Of a stretch of 64,000 nt of DNA, positions 1 through 8,358 are shown in pieces. Source of the DNA: Gemmatimonadetes bacterium SCN 70-22 (lineage in GTDB: Bacteria; Gemmatimonadota; Gemmatimonadetes; Gemmatimonadales; Gemmatimonadaceae). The notes beneath the pieces are model-generated. The model worked only from the letters and a program-made list of their open reading frames with translations. It was not told the DNA's origin and ran no database searches. The stretch lies in assembly GCA_001724275.1 (NCBI GenBank), contig MEDZ01000004.1:207199-271198 (forward strand). Reading direction: 5' to 3'. How positions within the stretch are numbered: position 1 is the stretch's first letter; each line of letters opens with the position of its first letter. The position numbers and the translations under genes were made by a program.

Positions 1-20
1 GCGTCGCGTACCCTCCCTGT

Positions 21-48
21 CGCCGCGTCCGAACGTTCCGGCGCGGCG
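21..48 (-). terminator. Hairpin downstream of rpsA
   Basis: A strong GC hairpin lies just 3' of the rpsA stop: arms CGCCGCG (21-27) and CGCGGCG (42-48) with inner CCG/CGG pairing around GAACGTT. There is no clear U-tract, so it may act with Rho or only stabilise the 3' end. Seen directly; terminator function is inferred. Confidence 0.5.
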
Positions 49-57
49 CCGAGTCGG

Positions 58-1845
58 CTACTCCTCGCCCGCCGCCTCCTCCTCGACCGGGATCTCCCCG
101 ACGATGTCGCCATCCTCGGTGTGGATCTTCGACGGGGTCTCCGGCTTGGGGGGCTGCTCCGCCGGGATGTCGGTGACGGTGAGGACGATGCGGCGGTGGA
201 TGGGATCGACCTCGACCACGCGCAGGTCGAGGTTCATCCCTTCCCAGCAGATGTCGGCCGGGGAGGTGATGGCCTTGTCGGAGGGGAGGTGCGAGAGCGG
301 GACGAAGCCCTCGATGTCGTTGCCGATGTCGACCACGACCCCCTTCTCCATGAGGCGGACGACGCGCCCGCGGAGCTCGGTGCCGACCGGGTAGGTCTCG
401 CCGATGCGGAGCCACGGATCCTCGCTGGCCTGCTTGAGGCCTAACGAGATGCGCTTGTTCTCGGCGTCGATGTTGAGGATCACGACGTCGACCGTGTCGC
501 CCTTCTTGACCACTTCCGACGGGTGCTGGACGCGCTTGGTCCAGGACATGTCGGAGATGTGGATGAGGCCGTCGATGCCGGGCTCGATCTCGACGAAGGC
601 GCCGAACGAGGTGAGGTTGCGGACCTTGCCGGAGAGGCGTGTCCCGACCGGGTACTTGAGCGGGAGGACCATCCACGGATCCTGCTCGGTCTGCTTCATG
701 CCGAGCGAGATCTTCTCCTCGTTCGGATCGACCTTGAGGACCACGGCCTCGATGGTCTCACCGATGGAGACGATCTTGGACGGATGGCGGACGTTGCGGG
801 TCCACGACATCTCGCTGATGTGCACGAGCCCCTCGATGCCGGGCTCGAGCTCGATGAAGGCGCCGTAGTTGGTGATCGAGACGACCTTGCCGGCGACGCG
901 CGTGCCGACCGGGTACTTCTCGATGACGTCCTTCCACGGGTACGGCTGCAGCTGCTTGAGGCCGAGCGAGATGCGCTCGCGCTCCCAGTCGATGTCGAGG
1001 ACCTTGACCTCGAGCTCCTGCCCGATGTGCACCATCTCGGTGGGGTGCGAGATGCGCCCCCACGACATGTCGGTGATGTGCAGGAGGCCGTCGACGCCCC
1101 CGAGGTCGATGAAGGCGCCGAAGTCGGTGATGTTCTTGACCACGCCCTTCCGGACCTGGTCCTTCTGGAGCTCCTTCATGAGCTTCTCGCGCTTGCCGGC
1201 CCGCTCGGTCTCGAGGATCACGCGGCGCGAGACGACGATGTTGCGGCGGCGCTTGTTGAGCTTGATGATCTTGAACTCGTACTTCTGCCCCAGGAGCTCG
1301 TCGATGTTGGGGACGCGCCGCAGCGCGATCTGCGACCCCGGGAGGAAGGCGTCGACGCCCATGAGGTCGACGACCACGCCGCCCTTGATCTTCTTGACGA
1401 GCGTTCCCTCGACCGGATGGTCCGTCTCGTACGCGACGCGGATCTTCTCCCAGACGCGCATGAAGTCGGCCTTCTTCTTGGAGAGGACGACCGACCCCTC
1501 CTGGTCCTCGAGGTGCTCGAGGAGGACTTCCACCTCGTCGCCCGGCTTGAGGTCGGGCATGTCCTTGAATTCCTCGAGCGGGATCGTCCCCTCGGACTTG
1601 AAGCCGATGTCGAGGACGACCATGTTCTCGCGGATTTCGAGCACGCGCGACTTCACGATCTCGCCCTCGTCGATCGACGCGAGCGTCCCGTTATACATCT
1701 CCATCATCTGCTCGTACTCGGCAGATGAGTATTCGTCTTCGTCGTACAATTCGGGGCGGCGGTTGGCCAGCGGGCGCAGCTCGGCCTTCTGGGCCTTGCG
1801 CTTCTCCACGACCGACATGCCAGCGGTGGTCTCGAGCTCGGACAT
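58..1845 (-). CDS. rpsA: 30S ribosomal protein S1
   Basis: Ribosomal protein S1, the mRNA-binding protein that helps the 30S subunit engage structured or weak-SD messages. Predicted length is 595 aa, usual for S1. Six S1/OB-fold repeats are visible at about residues 60-125, 145-210, 230-295, 315-382, 402-470 and 488-560. Repeats 3-5 carry the conserved FGAF(I/V)(D/E) and (G/D)GL(L/V/I)HI(T/S) signatures; 1, 2 and 6 are the usual divergent ones. The start chosen is the ATG giving MSELETTAG; the frame stays open for a further 53 codons but that extension is low-complexity and not S1-like. The C-terminus is an acidic tail (EIPVEEEAAGEE). In many bacteria rpsA directly follows cmk; here cmk is still nearby but a ClC gene on the opposite strand sits between them. 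Confidence 0.97.
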   Translation of the reverse strand: MSELETTAGMSVVEKRKAQKAELRPLANRRPELYDEDEYSSAEYEQMMEMYNGTLASIDEGEIVKSRVLEIRENMVVLDIGFKSEGTIPLEEFKDMPDLKPGDEVEVLLEHLEDQEGSVVLSKKKADFMRVWEKIRVAYETDHPVEGTLVKKIKGGVVVDLMGVDAFLPGSQIALRRVPNIDELLGQKYEFKIIKLNKRRRNIVVSRRVILETERAGKREKLMKELQKDQVRKGVVKNITDFGAFIDLGGVDGLLHITDMSWGRISHPTEMVHIGQELEVKVLDIDWERERISLGLKQLQPYPWKDVIEKYPVGTRVAGKVVSITNYGAFIELEPGIEGLVHISEMSWTRNVRHPSKIVSIGETIEAVVLKVDPNEEKISLGMKQTEQDPWMVLPLKYPVGTRLSGKVRNLTSFGAFVEIEPGIDGLIHISDMSWTKRVQHPSEVVKKGDTVDVVILNIDAENKRISLGLKQASEDPWLRIGETYPVGTELRGRVVRLMEKGVVVDIGNDIEGFVPLSHLPSDKAITSPADICWEGMNLDLRVVEVDPIHRRIVLTVTDIPAEQPPKPETPSKIHTEDGDIVGEIPVEEEAAGEE

Positions 1846-2059
1846 AGGACGGGTGTCTCCGTGACAGCGGATATTTAGGCTCGCCGCGACGAGGTTGAGT
1901 GAAGGGCCCCCCTGCCTCGCCGGGTCGACCGCGCCGGCGGGGCACCAGGAAAGTCCGGGATCGGGGAACCGAGAAGAATAGCCGGGAACGAGGCGTCCGG
2001 TCAACGGGAGGGAGCCTCGGGGGTGCGGGCCGCGAATCGCACGTTACCTTGCCGCCCTG

Positions 2060-3877
2060 ATGGCCTCACCCTCCCCCCGCCTCCCCGCACGCAGATGGCG
2101 CCTCGACCGGCTCCTGCGCCTCGTCGCCCGGGGGCGGCGCGCCCTCGCCGCGCGGTTCCGCCAGGTTGCGACGAGCGACGAGGCCGTGCTCCTGATCCTC
2201 GCCGTCCCCGTCGGCGCGCTGACGGCCCTGGGCGTCCTCGCCTTCTATCGCGGGATCTCCGCGGCGCACGCGCTCTTCCTCGTCGCGCCAGCCACCCTCC
2301 TCCCCCCACTCGGCCTCCTCGCCCTCCGCCCCGTCGTCATCGCGGCCGCGTTCGCCGCTGCCAGCGCCGTGATGCGCCACCTCGGGCACGATCACGACGG
2401 GATGAACGTCCCCGACATCATCCGCGCCGTCGCGTCCCGCGGTGGTCGCATCCCCGTGCGCCCCGCCGTCGCCCGGACGATCGCGAGCGCCATCACGATC
2501 GGCGGGGGCGGATCTGCCGGCAGCGAAGGGCCCCTCGTCGTGGGCGGCGCCGGCGTGGGGTCGTGGGTGGCGCGGCTCTTCCGGGTCGACGCCTCCGTCA
2601 CCCGCGTCCTGGCGGGGTGCGGGACGGCGGCCGCCATCGCGGCCGCATTCAATGCGCCGCTGGCGGGGGCGTTCTTCGCGCTCGAAGAGGTGCTCGGCGC
2701 CTTCTCCGGGGCGTCGTTCTCTCCGGTGGTGGTCGCCAGCGTCGTGAGCGTCGTCGTCTCACGCGGGCTCTTCGGGAGCGCCCCCGCCTTTCCGGTCCCC
2801 TCCACGCTCGGCGGGCCGGATCTCCTGGAGATCTGGGTCCTCCTCCCCGTACTGGGGGCGATCTGCGCCCTCGCCTCCGCGCTCTACGTGCGCACCTACT
2901 TTGCCGCCGAGGACGTCGCGCGTTCATCGAAGGTGCCGCGATGGGCTCGCCCGCTGATCGGCGGGCTGGTGGTGGGGCTCCTCCTGTTCGGATCGCGGGG
3001 AGCGCTGGCCGGCGACATTCACCTCGCGGCACCGCTCGACCTGTTCGGCGCGCTTCCGTGGTGGACGCTGTTTGCCCTCGCTGCGGGGAAGATCCTGGCG
3101 ACCTCGGTCACCTTGAACTTCGGCGGCTCGGGTGGGGTCTTCACACCTTCGCTCTTCGTGGGGGCAGCCACGGGGGGAGCGTTCGGCTCGTTGTGCGCGC
3201 AACTCCTGCCGGGGCGCGGGATCGATCCGGCACTCTACTCGGTGGCGGGGATGGGGGCGTTGGTGGCCGGGGCCACCGGGGCGCCGATCACGGGGATCCT
3301 CCTCGTGTTCGAGATGACGAACGACTTCACGCTCGTCCTCCCGCTGATGCTGGCCGTGGTCTCGTGCAAGACGCTGATGCGCCGCCTCGAGCGCGACTCG
3401 CTGTATTCGGGATGGCTGCGGCGACGGGGGGCCGCAGCCGAGGCGCCGGACGTGAGCCTGCGCACGGTGGGCGACGTCCTCGACCCGGCGCCGGCCATGC
3501 TGCGCGAGGCGACGACGGTCGCGCAGGCGCTCTCGCTGTTGGGCCGCCAGCCGCAATCCGTGCTTCCCGTGGTCGACGCCGAGGGGCGCTACATCGGCGT
3601 GGTGACGCCGATGGCACTGGGCGAGGCCATGCGCGACGCGCCGCAACTCGCCACGACGCTCATCGCCGCCGACCTCGCCACGGCGGTCGACCCGCTGACG
3701 CCCGACGCGTCGTTGGCCGAGGCGGCCACGCGCTTCCGCGCCACGCCGCACGAGGCCATTCCGGTGGTCGGCGCCAGCGATGGGCACCTGCTGGGACTCG
3801 TCTCCCGCGCTCACCTGCTGGCGAGCTACGAGCAGGCCCTGCGCGCGGCCCAGGATCCGTTGCGCGCGCCGCCCTAG
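2060..3877 (+). CDS. ClC-family chloride channel/transporter with CBS pair
   Basis: Integral membrane anion channel or Cl-/H+ antiporter of the ClC family, 605 aa. The anion-pathway motifs are present: GSAGSEGP near residues 151-158, whose Glu (about 156) is the gating glutamate; FNAPLAGAFFALEE (about 197-210), with the internal proton-glutamate position occupied by Glu; and GGVFTP (about 358-363). Multiple hydrophobic segments span about residues 42-440. The C-terminal 140 residues form two CBS repeats (IGVVTPMALGEAM, LLGLVSRAHLL), which in this family bind nucleotides and regulate gating. Retention of both glutamates favours an exchanger, but that is inference. It is a plus-strand gene between minus-strand cmk and rpsA; its stop codon lies in the first copy of a 60-bp duplication. 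Confidence 0.92.
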   Translation: MASPSPRLPARRWRLDRLLRLVARGRRALAARFRQVATSDEAVLLILAVPVGALTALGVLAFYRGISAAHALFLVAPATLLPPLGLLALRPVVIAAAFAAASAVMRHLGHDHDGMNVPDIIRAVASRGGRIPVRPAVARTIASAITIGGGGSAGSEGPLVVGGAGVGSWVARLFRVDASVTRVLAGCGTAAAIAAAFNAPLAGAFFALEEVLGAFSGASFSPVVVASVVSVVVSRGLFGSAPAFPVPSTLGGPDLLEIWVLLPVLGAICALASALYVRTYFAAEDVARSSKVPRWARPLIGGLVVGLLLFGSRGALAGDIHLAAPLDLFGALPWWTLFALAAGKILATSVTLNFGGSGGVFTPSLFVGAATGGAFGSLCAQLLPGRGIDPALYSVAGMGALVAGATGAPITGILLVFEMTNDFTLVLPLMLAVVSCKTLMRRLERDSLYSGWLRRRGAAAEAPDVSLRTVGDVLDPAPAMLREATTVAQALSLLGRQPQSVLPVVDAEGRYIGVVTPMALGEAMRDAPQLATTLIAADLATAVDPLTPDASLAEAATRFRATPHEAIPVVGASDGHLLGLVSRAHLLASYEQALRAAQDPLRAPP

Positions 3878-3888
3878 TCGGGGCGGCG
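3867..3888. terminator. Bidirectional hairpin, copy 1
   Basis: Perfect 8-bp arms CGCCGCCC and GGGCGGCG around a 6-nt loop that contains the ClC gene's TAG stop. Symmetric, so it can form in either transcript. No U-tract is seen. Confidence 0.45.
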
Positions 3889-3926
3889 TGACCGGGTCGC
3901 GCGCGCGGCCCAGGATCCGTTGCGCG

Positions 3927-3948
3927 CGCCGCCCTAGTCGGGGCGGCG
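3927..3948. terminator. Bidirectional hairpin, copy 2
   Basis: Second copy of the same 22-nt hairpin, created by the 60-bp duplication. It now surrounds the stop codon of minus-strand cmk, so each convergent gene has its own hairpin. Confidence 0.45.
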
Positions 3949-4644
3949 TGACCGGGTCGCGCGCGCCAGCGCCACGATGCGTTCCACCTGTTCGGCCTGC
4001 GTCAGGTAGGTCGTGTCGATGAGGACGGCGTCCTTGGCCTGGACGGTCTGGGTCGCGTCGGCGGCGTCGCGGTGCACCAGGCGGTCGGTCTCCTCGGCGA
4101 TCTCGGCATCGAGCGGGCGACGCCCGAGGCGCTGTACCAGCCGTCGGCGTGCGCGCTCCCACGGGTCGGCCACCAGGAAGACCTTGAGCTCCGCGTCGGG
4201 GAAGACCGCCGTCCCCATGTCGCGCCCGTCGCAGACGACGTCGTGCGACCGGGCCACCTCGCGCACCTGGGCGTTGACCCACCCGCGGACGACCTGCATC
4301 TGCGCGACGAGCGAGACGTGGCGCGTCACCTCCGGGCTCCGGATCTCGTCCCTCGCCGGCTCGCCGTCGACGAGCGGGGTGAACGAGGTCTCGGTGGGAA
4401 CGAGCCCCACCCGTTGCGCCTGCGCGAGCACCCACGCCGGCGTCCACTCGCTGGCGGGGAGCCCGGTGCGCAGGGCGGCGGCGGTGGCGGCGCGATAGAG
4501 GGCCCCGGAATCGACGTGCCGGAAGCCGAGCTCTGCCGCCACCCACTGCGCGGTGGACGACTTGCCCGAAGCCGCCGGGCCATCGATCGCGATGGCGATG
4601 TGGCCTCCGCGCCAGTTGGCGGGCGCCGGCCTAACGGGCGACAT
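3934..4644 (-). CDS. cmk: Cytidylate kinase
   Basis: CMP/dCMP kinase of pyrimidine nucleotide metabolism, 236 aa, typical for the long bacterial form. The P-loop GPAASGKSS is at residues 22-30. The CMP-binding region follows (VDSGALYRAAT, CDGRDMGTAVFPDA), and the LID arginines are in WERARRRLVQRLG. The gene begins 14 nt inside the end of aroA, an overlap implying translational coupling. The overlap contains the octamer CGTTAGGC, read as Val-Arg in cmk and as Arg-stop in aroA. The C-terminus (ATRSRRPD) is encoded in the second copy of the 60-bp duplication. A start slightly downstream cannot be excluded, because the first 13 residues precede the family's usual beginning. Confidence 0.95.
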   Translation of the reverse strand: MSPVRPAPANWRGGHIAIAIDGPAASGKSSTAQWVAAELGFRHVDSGALYRAATAAALRTGLPASEWTPAWVLAQAQRVGLVPTETSFTPLVDGEPARDEIRSPEVTRHVSLVAQMQVVRGWVNAQVREVARSHDVVCDGRDMGTAVFPDAELKVFLVADPWERARRRLVQRLGRRPLDAEIAEETDRLVHRDAADATQTVQAKDAVLIDTTYLTQAEQVERIVALARATRSRRPD

Positions 4645-5911
4645 GGGCGAGGTCTTCCCAGAAGTGCGGGTACGAGACGGCCACGCACGACGGATCGTCG
4701 ACGGTGATGGTGCAGCCGCGCGATGCCCCCAGGATGCCGAAGGCCATGGCGATCCGGTGGTCCGCGTGCGTGAGCACGCGTCCGCTCAACGGGGCCTCGG
4801 TCCCGTGGACCACGAGTCCGTCGGGGAGCTCCTCCGCCTCGACGCCGACGGCGCGAAGGTTGGCGACGACGGCCGCGATCCGGTCGCTCTCCTTGACGCG
4901 CAGCTCCTCGGCGCCGCGCACCACCGTCGTTCCGACGGCGCGGGCGGCGAGGACGGCGAGCATCGGGACCTCGTCGATCATCGAGGTCACCTCGTCGCGC
5001 CCGACGGCGACGGCGCGCAGTCCGCTCCCCGCGTGCACCACGAGGTCGTCACGCCGCTCGCCGCTCCCCGTACTGGCGCGCACCTCCTCGATTCTCGCCC
5101 CCATGCGACGGACCACGTGCAGGAAGCCGTCGCGGAAGGGGGAGCGCAGCACGTGCCGCACCACGAGGCTCCCCTCGTCGGCCAGGAGGGCGCGGGCCAC
5201 GAAGAAGGCCGCCGACGAGGGATCGCCCGGGACGTCGAGGTCGAGCGGGGCGAGACGATCCGCCGGCTGCAACTCGATCCATCCGTCGCGGGTGGTGACA
5301 CCGGCCCCCAGCGCGGCGAGCATGCGCTCGGTGTGGTCGCGCGTGGGAGCGGGCTCGCGCACCCGCACGGGGACGCGCCCGCACAGCCCGGCGAGGAGGA
5401 TGGCGCTCTTGACCTGGGCGCTCGCCACGGGGAGTTCCCAGTCGATCGCGCGGAGGGGGGCGCCGTGGATGGTCATGGGAAGCCCGTCGTGCCCGTCCGG
5501 GAACTCCACGCGCGCGCCCATCGCCTCGAGCGGGGCCGAGACGCGGCGCATGGGGCGGCGCGAGAGCGAGGGATCGCCCACGAAGGTGCTGGCGAACGGC
5601 TGCGCCGCGGCGACGCCGGCCATGAGGCGGGCGGTGGTGCCGCTGTTGTTGCACTGGAGACGGGAGACGGGAGACGGGAGACGGGAGGTGAAGCCGGCAC
5701 CGTCGATGACCATCTCCGCGCTCACCTCGGGGACTGCCCATCCCAGGGTGCGCAGCACGCCGGCCGTGGACTTGACGTCGTCCGACTGGAGGATGCCGCG
5801 CACGCGCGAGGTGCCGCTGGCGAAGGCGGAAAAGATCAGGGCGCGGTGGGAGACGGACTTGTCGCCCGGGACGCGGACCTCGCCGTGCACGGAGTCGGTC
5901 ACGCGCGCCAT
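4631..5911 (-). CDS. aroA: 3-phosphoshikimate 1-carboxyvinyltransferase (EPSP synthase)
   Basis: Transfers enolpyruvate from PEP to shikimate-3-phosphate, the sixth step of the shikimate pathway to chorismate. 426 aa from the ATG giving MARVTDSV; the frame extends upstream but that part lies inside dapD. Family motifs are GDKSVSHRALIF, NSGTTARLM, SAQVKSAILLAGL, DPSSAAFF, DEVPMLAVLAA, ELRVKESDR and the C-terminal ADHRIAMAF. Just before NSGTTARL the DNA carries about four tandem copies of the heptamer GGGAGAC, giving the unusual segment SRLPSPVSRLQC. All three frames are open through that repeat. The start ATG lies 3 nt before the dapD stop, with the octamer CGTTAGGC between the two genes. Confidence 0.96.
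   Translation of the reverse strand: MARVTDSVHGEVRVPGDKSVSHRALIFSAFASGTSRVRGILQSDDVKSTAGVLRTLGWAVPEVSAEMVIDGAGFTSRLPSPVSRLQCNNSGTTARLMAGVAAAQPFASTFVGDPSLSRRPMRRVSAPLEAMGARVEFPDGHDGLPMTIHGAPLRAIDWELPVASAQVKSAILLAGLCGRVPVRVREPAPTRDHTERMLAALGAGVTTRDGWIELQPADRLAPLDLDVPGDPSSAAFFVARALLADEGSLVVRHVLRSPFRDGFLHVVRRMGARIEEVRASTGSGERRDDLVVHAGSGLRAVAVGRDEVTSMIDEVPMLAVLAARAVGTTVVRGAEELRVKESDRIAAVVANLRAVGVEAEELPDGLVVHGTEAPLSGRVLTHADHRIAMAFGILGASRGCTITVDDPSCVAVSYPHFWEDLAHVAR
5655..5687. repeat. Heptanucleotide tandem repeat inside aroA
   Basis: About four direct copies of GGGAGAC on the plus strand. Seven is not a multiple of three, so gain or loss of a unit would shift the aroA frame just upstream of its conserved NSGTTAR motif. 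Confidence 0.85.
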
Positions 5912-5913
5912 GC

Positions 5914-6774
5914 CTAACGCAGCCACCCTTCGAGGGTGGTGGCCAGGTCGGTCTTGTCGTCGCGGTACTTGACGATGATCGGCGTCTGGAGCGAGAGGGC
6001 GAGCGAGGCGCCCCATCCCTCACGCACCGCCCGCGCCCCGGGGACGACGACGGCGCCGGCCGGGATCTCGAGCGGCGCGTCGCCCGAGCCGCGATAGACC
6101 GTCTCGCGCACCAGGTCGTACACCGGGGTCCCGCGCGTCAGGACGACGCCGGCGGCGAGGACGGCGCGCGCGCGCACGACGGTGCCCTCGTAGACCCCGC
6201 AGTTCCCGCCGACGATGACCTCGTCCTCGATCACGACCGGGGCGGCGTTCACCGGCTCCAGCACGCCGCCCACCTGGGCGGCGGCACTCACGTGGACGCG
6301 CTCCCCCACTTGGGCGCACGAACCGATCAGCGCGTGCGAATCGACCATCGTCCCGGTCCCGATGTGGGCGCCGACGTTGATGTACATGGGCGGCATGCAG
6401 ACCACCCCCGGCGCCACGTAGGCGCCCCGGCGGATGGACGATCCCCCGGGGACGACGCGCACGCCGTCGTCGAGGGTGAGGCGACGCGTGGGGAGTGTGT
6501 GCTTGTCGAAGAAGGTGAAGGCGCCCCCCTCCGTCGGGTGCAACGTGACGACCCGGCCGGCGCGGAACGCGACCAGGATCCCCTGCTTGACCCAGGGGAC
6601 CGCCTGCCAGCGTCCGGCGTCATCGCGCCGTGCCGCCCGGATCTCGCCGCGCTCGAGGCGATCGAGCAGCTCGGCCACCACCGCCTCGGCATCGTCCGCG
6701 AGCGGGGTGCCGGCCGGGGTGGCGGCCAGGGCGGTGATGCGAGCGGCGAGGGCGTCGTGCGCGGGGTGACTCAT
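5914..6774 (-). CDS. dapD: Tetrahydrodipicolinate N-succinyltransferase
   Basis: Uses succinyl-CoA to succinylate tetrahydrodipicolinate in the succinylase branch of DAP/lysine synthesis. 286 aa from MSHPAHD. The N-terminal helical part (about 1-110) is followed by a left-handed beta-helix of hexapeptide repeats (GAYVAPGVVCMPPMYINVGAHIGTGTMVDSHALIGSCAQVGERVHVSAAAQVGG). The family hallmark VPGARAVREG lies near the C-terminus. The start overlaps the dapA stop by ATGA. Its TAG stop lies within the octamer CGTTAGGC. Its presence means the pathway needs a desuccinylase, which fits the M20 peptidase at the head of the same operon. Confidence 0.94.
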   Translation of the reverse strand: MSHPAHDALAARITALAATPAGTPLADDAEAVVAELLDRLERGEIRAARRDDAGRWQAVPWVKQGILVAFRAGRVVTLHPTEGGAFTFFDKHTLPTRRLTLDDGVRVVPGGSSIRRGAYVAPGVVCMPPMYINVGAHIGTGTMVDSHALIGSCAQVGERVHVSAAAQVGGVLEPVNAAPVVIEDEVIVGGNCGVYEGTVVRARAVLAAGVVLTRGTPVYDLVRETVYRGSGDAPLEIPAGAVVVPGARAVREGWGASLALSLQTPIIVKYRDDKTDLATTLEGWLR

Positions 6775-7658
6775 GATGCCATGGCGCCCGCCGTGACGAG
6801 CGCCGCGTGGACGGTGGCGTGCAGCTGCTCGGCCAGCGGAACCAGGGGGAGGCGAAGGCGGTTCTCGATCCGTCCCATCATGGCGAGGGCGGCCTTCACG
6901 GGGGCCGGGTTGGCCTCGACGAACGCGGCCGTCATCCACGGCAGGAGCTGGCGATGGAGCCCCCGCGCCGCGCCGAAGTCGCCGGCGGCACAGGCCTCGA
7001 CCAGCGCGACCATGCGGCGCGGGGTCGCATTGCTCACCACGGAGATCACCCCCTCGCCGCCCAGCGCCATCACCGGGAGGGTGAGGGCGTCGTCGCCGGA
7101 GAGGACGGCGAACGAGGCGGGACGCTCGCGCAGGAGCTCGCCGATCTGCCCCAGGTTTCCCGAGGCCTCCTTGATGGCCACGACCCCGGGGATCGCGGCC
7201 AGTTCGAGCGCGGTGCGCGCCTCGATGTTGCTCGCGGTGCGCCCGGGAACGTTGTACACGACGATCGGGAGCTCGACGGCATCGGCAATGGCGCGGAAGT
7301 GCGCCACGATCCCGCGCTGCTGCGGCTTGTTGTACATCGGTGAGACGTGCAGGAGGTGCGTGGCCCCGGCGTCGCGCATGGCGTGCGAGAGGGCGATCGC
7401 CTTCTGCGTGTCGTTGGACCCGGCGCCGGCGACCACCGGAACCCTCCCCGCGACCTGCTCGGCGGTGATGGCCACGACCCGCGCGTGCTCCTCGGCGGTG
7501 AGGGTCGCCGCCTCGCCCGTCGATCCGCACGGGACCAGGAAGTGCACCCCCTCGCCGACCTGCCATTCCACCAGGGCGCGCAGGGCGCGCTCGTCGACGC
7601 GCCCCTCGCGCGTGAACGGCGTGACCAGTGCGGTCCCGCACCCGGACAATGGACGCAT
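6771..7658 (-). CDS. dapA: 4-hydroxy-tetrahydrodipicolinate synthase
   Basis: Condenses pyruvate with aspartate semialdehyde, the first committed step of lysine/DAP synthesis. 295 aa, normal for the TIM-barrel family. Visible residues include GSTGEAATLT (substrate-binding Thr pair region), VVYNVPGRT (catalytic Tyr and the Arg that binds the dicarboxylate) and VAIKEASGNL with the Schiff-base lysine. Start is the ATG giving MRPLSGCG, 8 nt after a good Shine-Dalgarno (GAGGAGGGA). dapB ends 2 nt upstream and dapD overlaps downstream. Confidence 0.96.
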   Translation of the reverse strand: MRPLSGCGTALVTPFTREGRVDERALRALVEWQVGEGVHFLVPCGSTGEAATLTAEEHARVVAITAEQVAGRVPVVAGAGSNDTQKAIALSHAMRDAGATHLLHVSPMYNKPQQRGIVAHFRAIADAVELPIVVYNVPGRTASNIEARTALELAAIPGVVAIKEASGNLGQIGELLRERPASFAVLSGDDALTLPVMALGGEGVISVVSNATPRRMVALVEACAAGDFGAARGLHRQLLPWMTAAFVEANPAPVKAALAMMGRIENRLRLPLVPLAEQLHATVHAALVTAGAMAS

Positions 7659-7660
7659 GC

Positions 7661-8356
7661 TCACGTTCCCTCCTCGGCGCGCACCAGGTCGCGCATGGTG
7701 AAGACTCCCCGCTTCCCGACCAGCCACTCGGCGGCGCGCAGGGCCCCGTCGGCGAAGACGCGCCGGTCGCGCGCCTCGTGGGTCAGGGTGACCTGCTCGA
7801 ACGGACCGTCGAAGACGAGCGTGTGCGTCCCCGGAACATGTCCCACGCGCACGCTGGTGACCGGGACGGTCCGCCCGAGCGCCGCCGCGACCTCCGCCGC
7901 CAGCGCCGCGCCCGTCCCCGACGGCGCGTCCTTCTTGGCGCGGTGGTGCGTCTCCACCAGGTGGGCGTCGAATTGCGGCTGGCCAGCGAACGCCGCCCCC
8001 GCCTGACGGGCGAGCTCGAGCACGAGCGCGACGCCGAGCGAGAAGTTGGGCGCCCAGAAGAGCGCTCCGCCGGTGCGCCGCACCTCGTCCTCGAGCGCCG
8101 GGAGGGCATCGTACCAACCGGTGGTCCCCGTCACGACGGGGAGCCCGCTCGCTATGCAGGCGGCGACGTTCGCGCGGGCCGCGGCCGGCTCGGTGAACTC
8201 GACGGCCACGTCGGCACGGGTCGCGAGCGCCGCGATCCCCTCTCCCGCCGCGTTGGCCGATGCCCCGAGGACGCCGACGACGTCGTGCCCGCGCTCGCGC
8301 GCCAGCTGCGCGATGGCTCGCCCCATCTTCCCGTCGCCGATGACCAGGAGGCGCAT
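7661..8356 (-). CDS. dapB: 4-hydroxy-tetrahydrodipicolinate reductase
   Basis: NAD(P)H-dependent reductase that converts the DapA product to tetrahydrodipicolinate. About 231 aa. The nucleotide-binding GDGKMGRA replaces the usual GxxGxMG near the N-terminus. GTTGW, APNFSLGV and the catalytic ETHHRAKKDAPSGTG segment are present. Two starts are possible: GTG at 8362, overlapping the lysC stop as GTGA, or the ATG two codons later. The ATG (MRLLVIGDG) fits the family best. Slightly short for DapB but all core motifs are present. Confidence 0.94.
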   Translation of the reverse strand: MRLLVIGDGKMGRAIAQLARERGHDVVGVLGASANAAGEGIAALATRADVAVEFTEPAAARANVAACIASGLPVVTGTTGWYDALPALEDEVRRTGGALFWAPNFSLGVALVLELARQAGAAFAGQPQFDAHLVETHHRAKKDAPSGTGAALAAEVAAALGRTVPVTSVRVGHVPGTHTLVFDGPFEQVTLTHEARDRRVFADGALRAAEWLVGKRGVFTMRDLVRAEEGT

Positions 8357-8358
8357 GA

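Larger units (their letters stand above)
3841..3966. repeat. Perfect 60-bp tandem duplication across two convergent stop codons
   Basis: Positions 3841-3900 and 3901-3960 are identical over all 60 bases; the match runs 6 bases further (gcgcgc) before breaking at 3967. Copy 1 contains the 3' end and TAG of the ClC gene, copy 2 the 3' end and stop of cmk on the other strand. Each copy contains a perfect 8-bp inverted repeat, CGCCGCCC/GGGCGGCG, with the stop codon in the loop. The 6-bp gcgcgc at the junctions is compatible with slippage or microhomology. Confidence 0.97.

Noticed and set aside
523..1728. Plus-strand 401-codon frame opposite rpsA
   Set aside because: Acidic, Leu/Asp/Val-rich shadow produced by the repeated S1 domains on the other strand.
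1846..2059. Precise promoters for rpsA and the ClC gene in the divergent gap
   Set aside because: An A/T-richer patch (CTAAATAT on the minus strand) exists, but no -35/-10 pair with good spacing was convincing.
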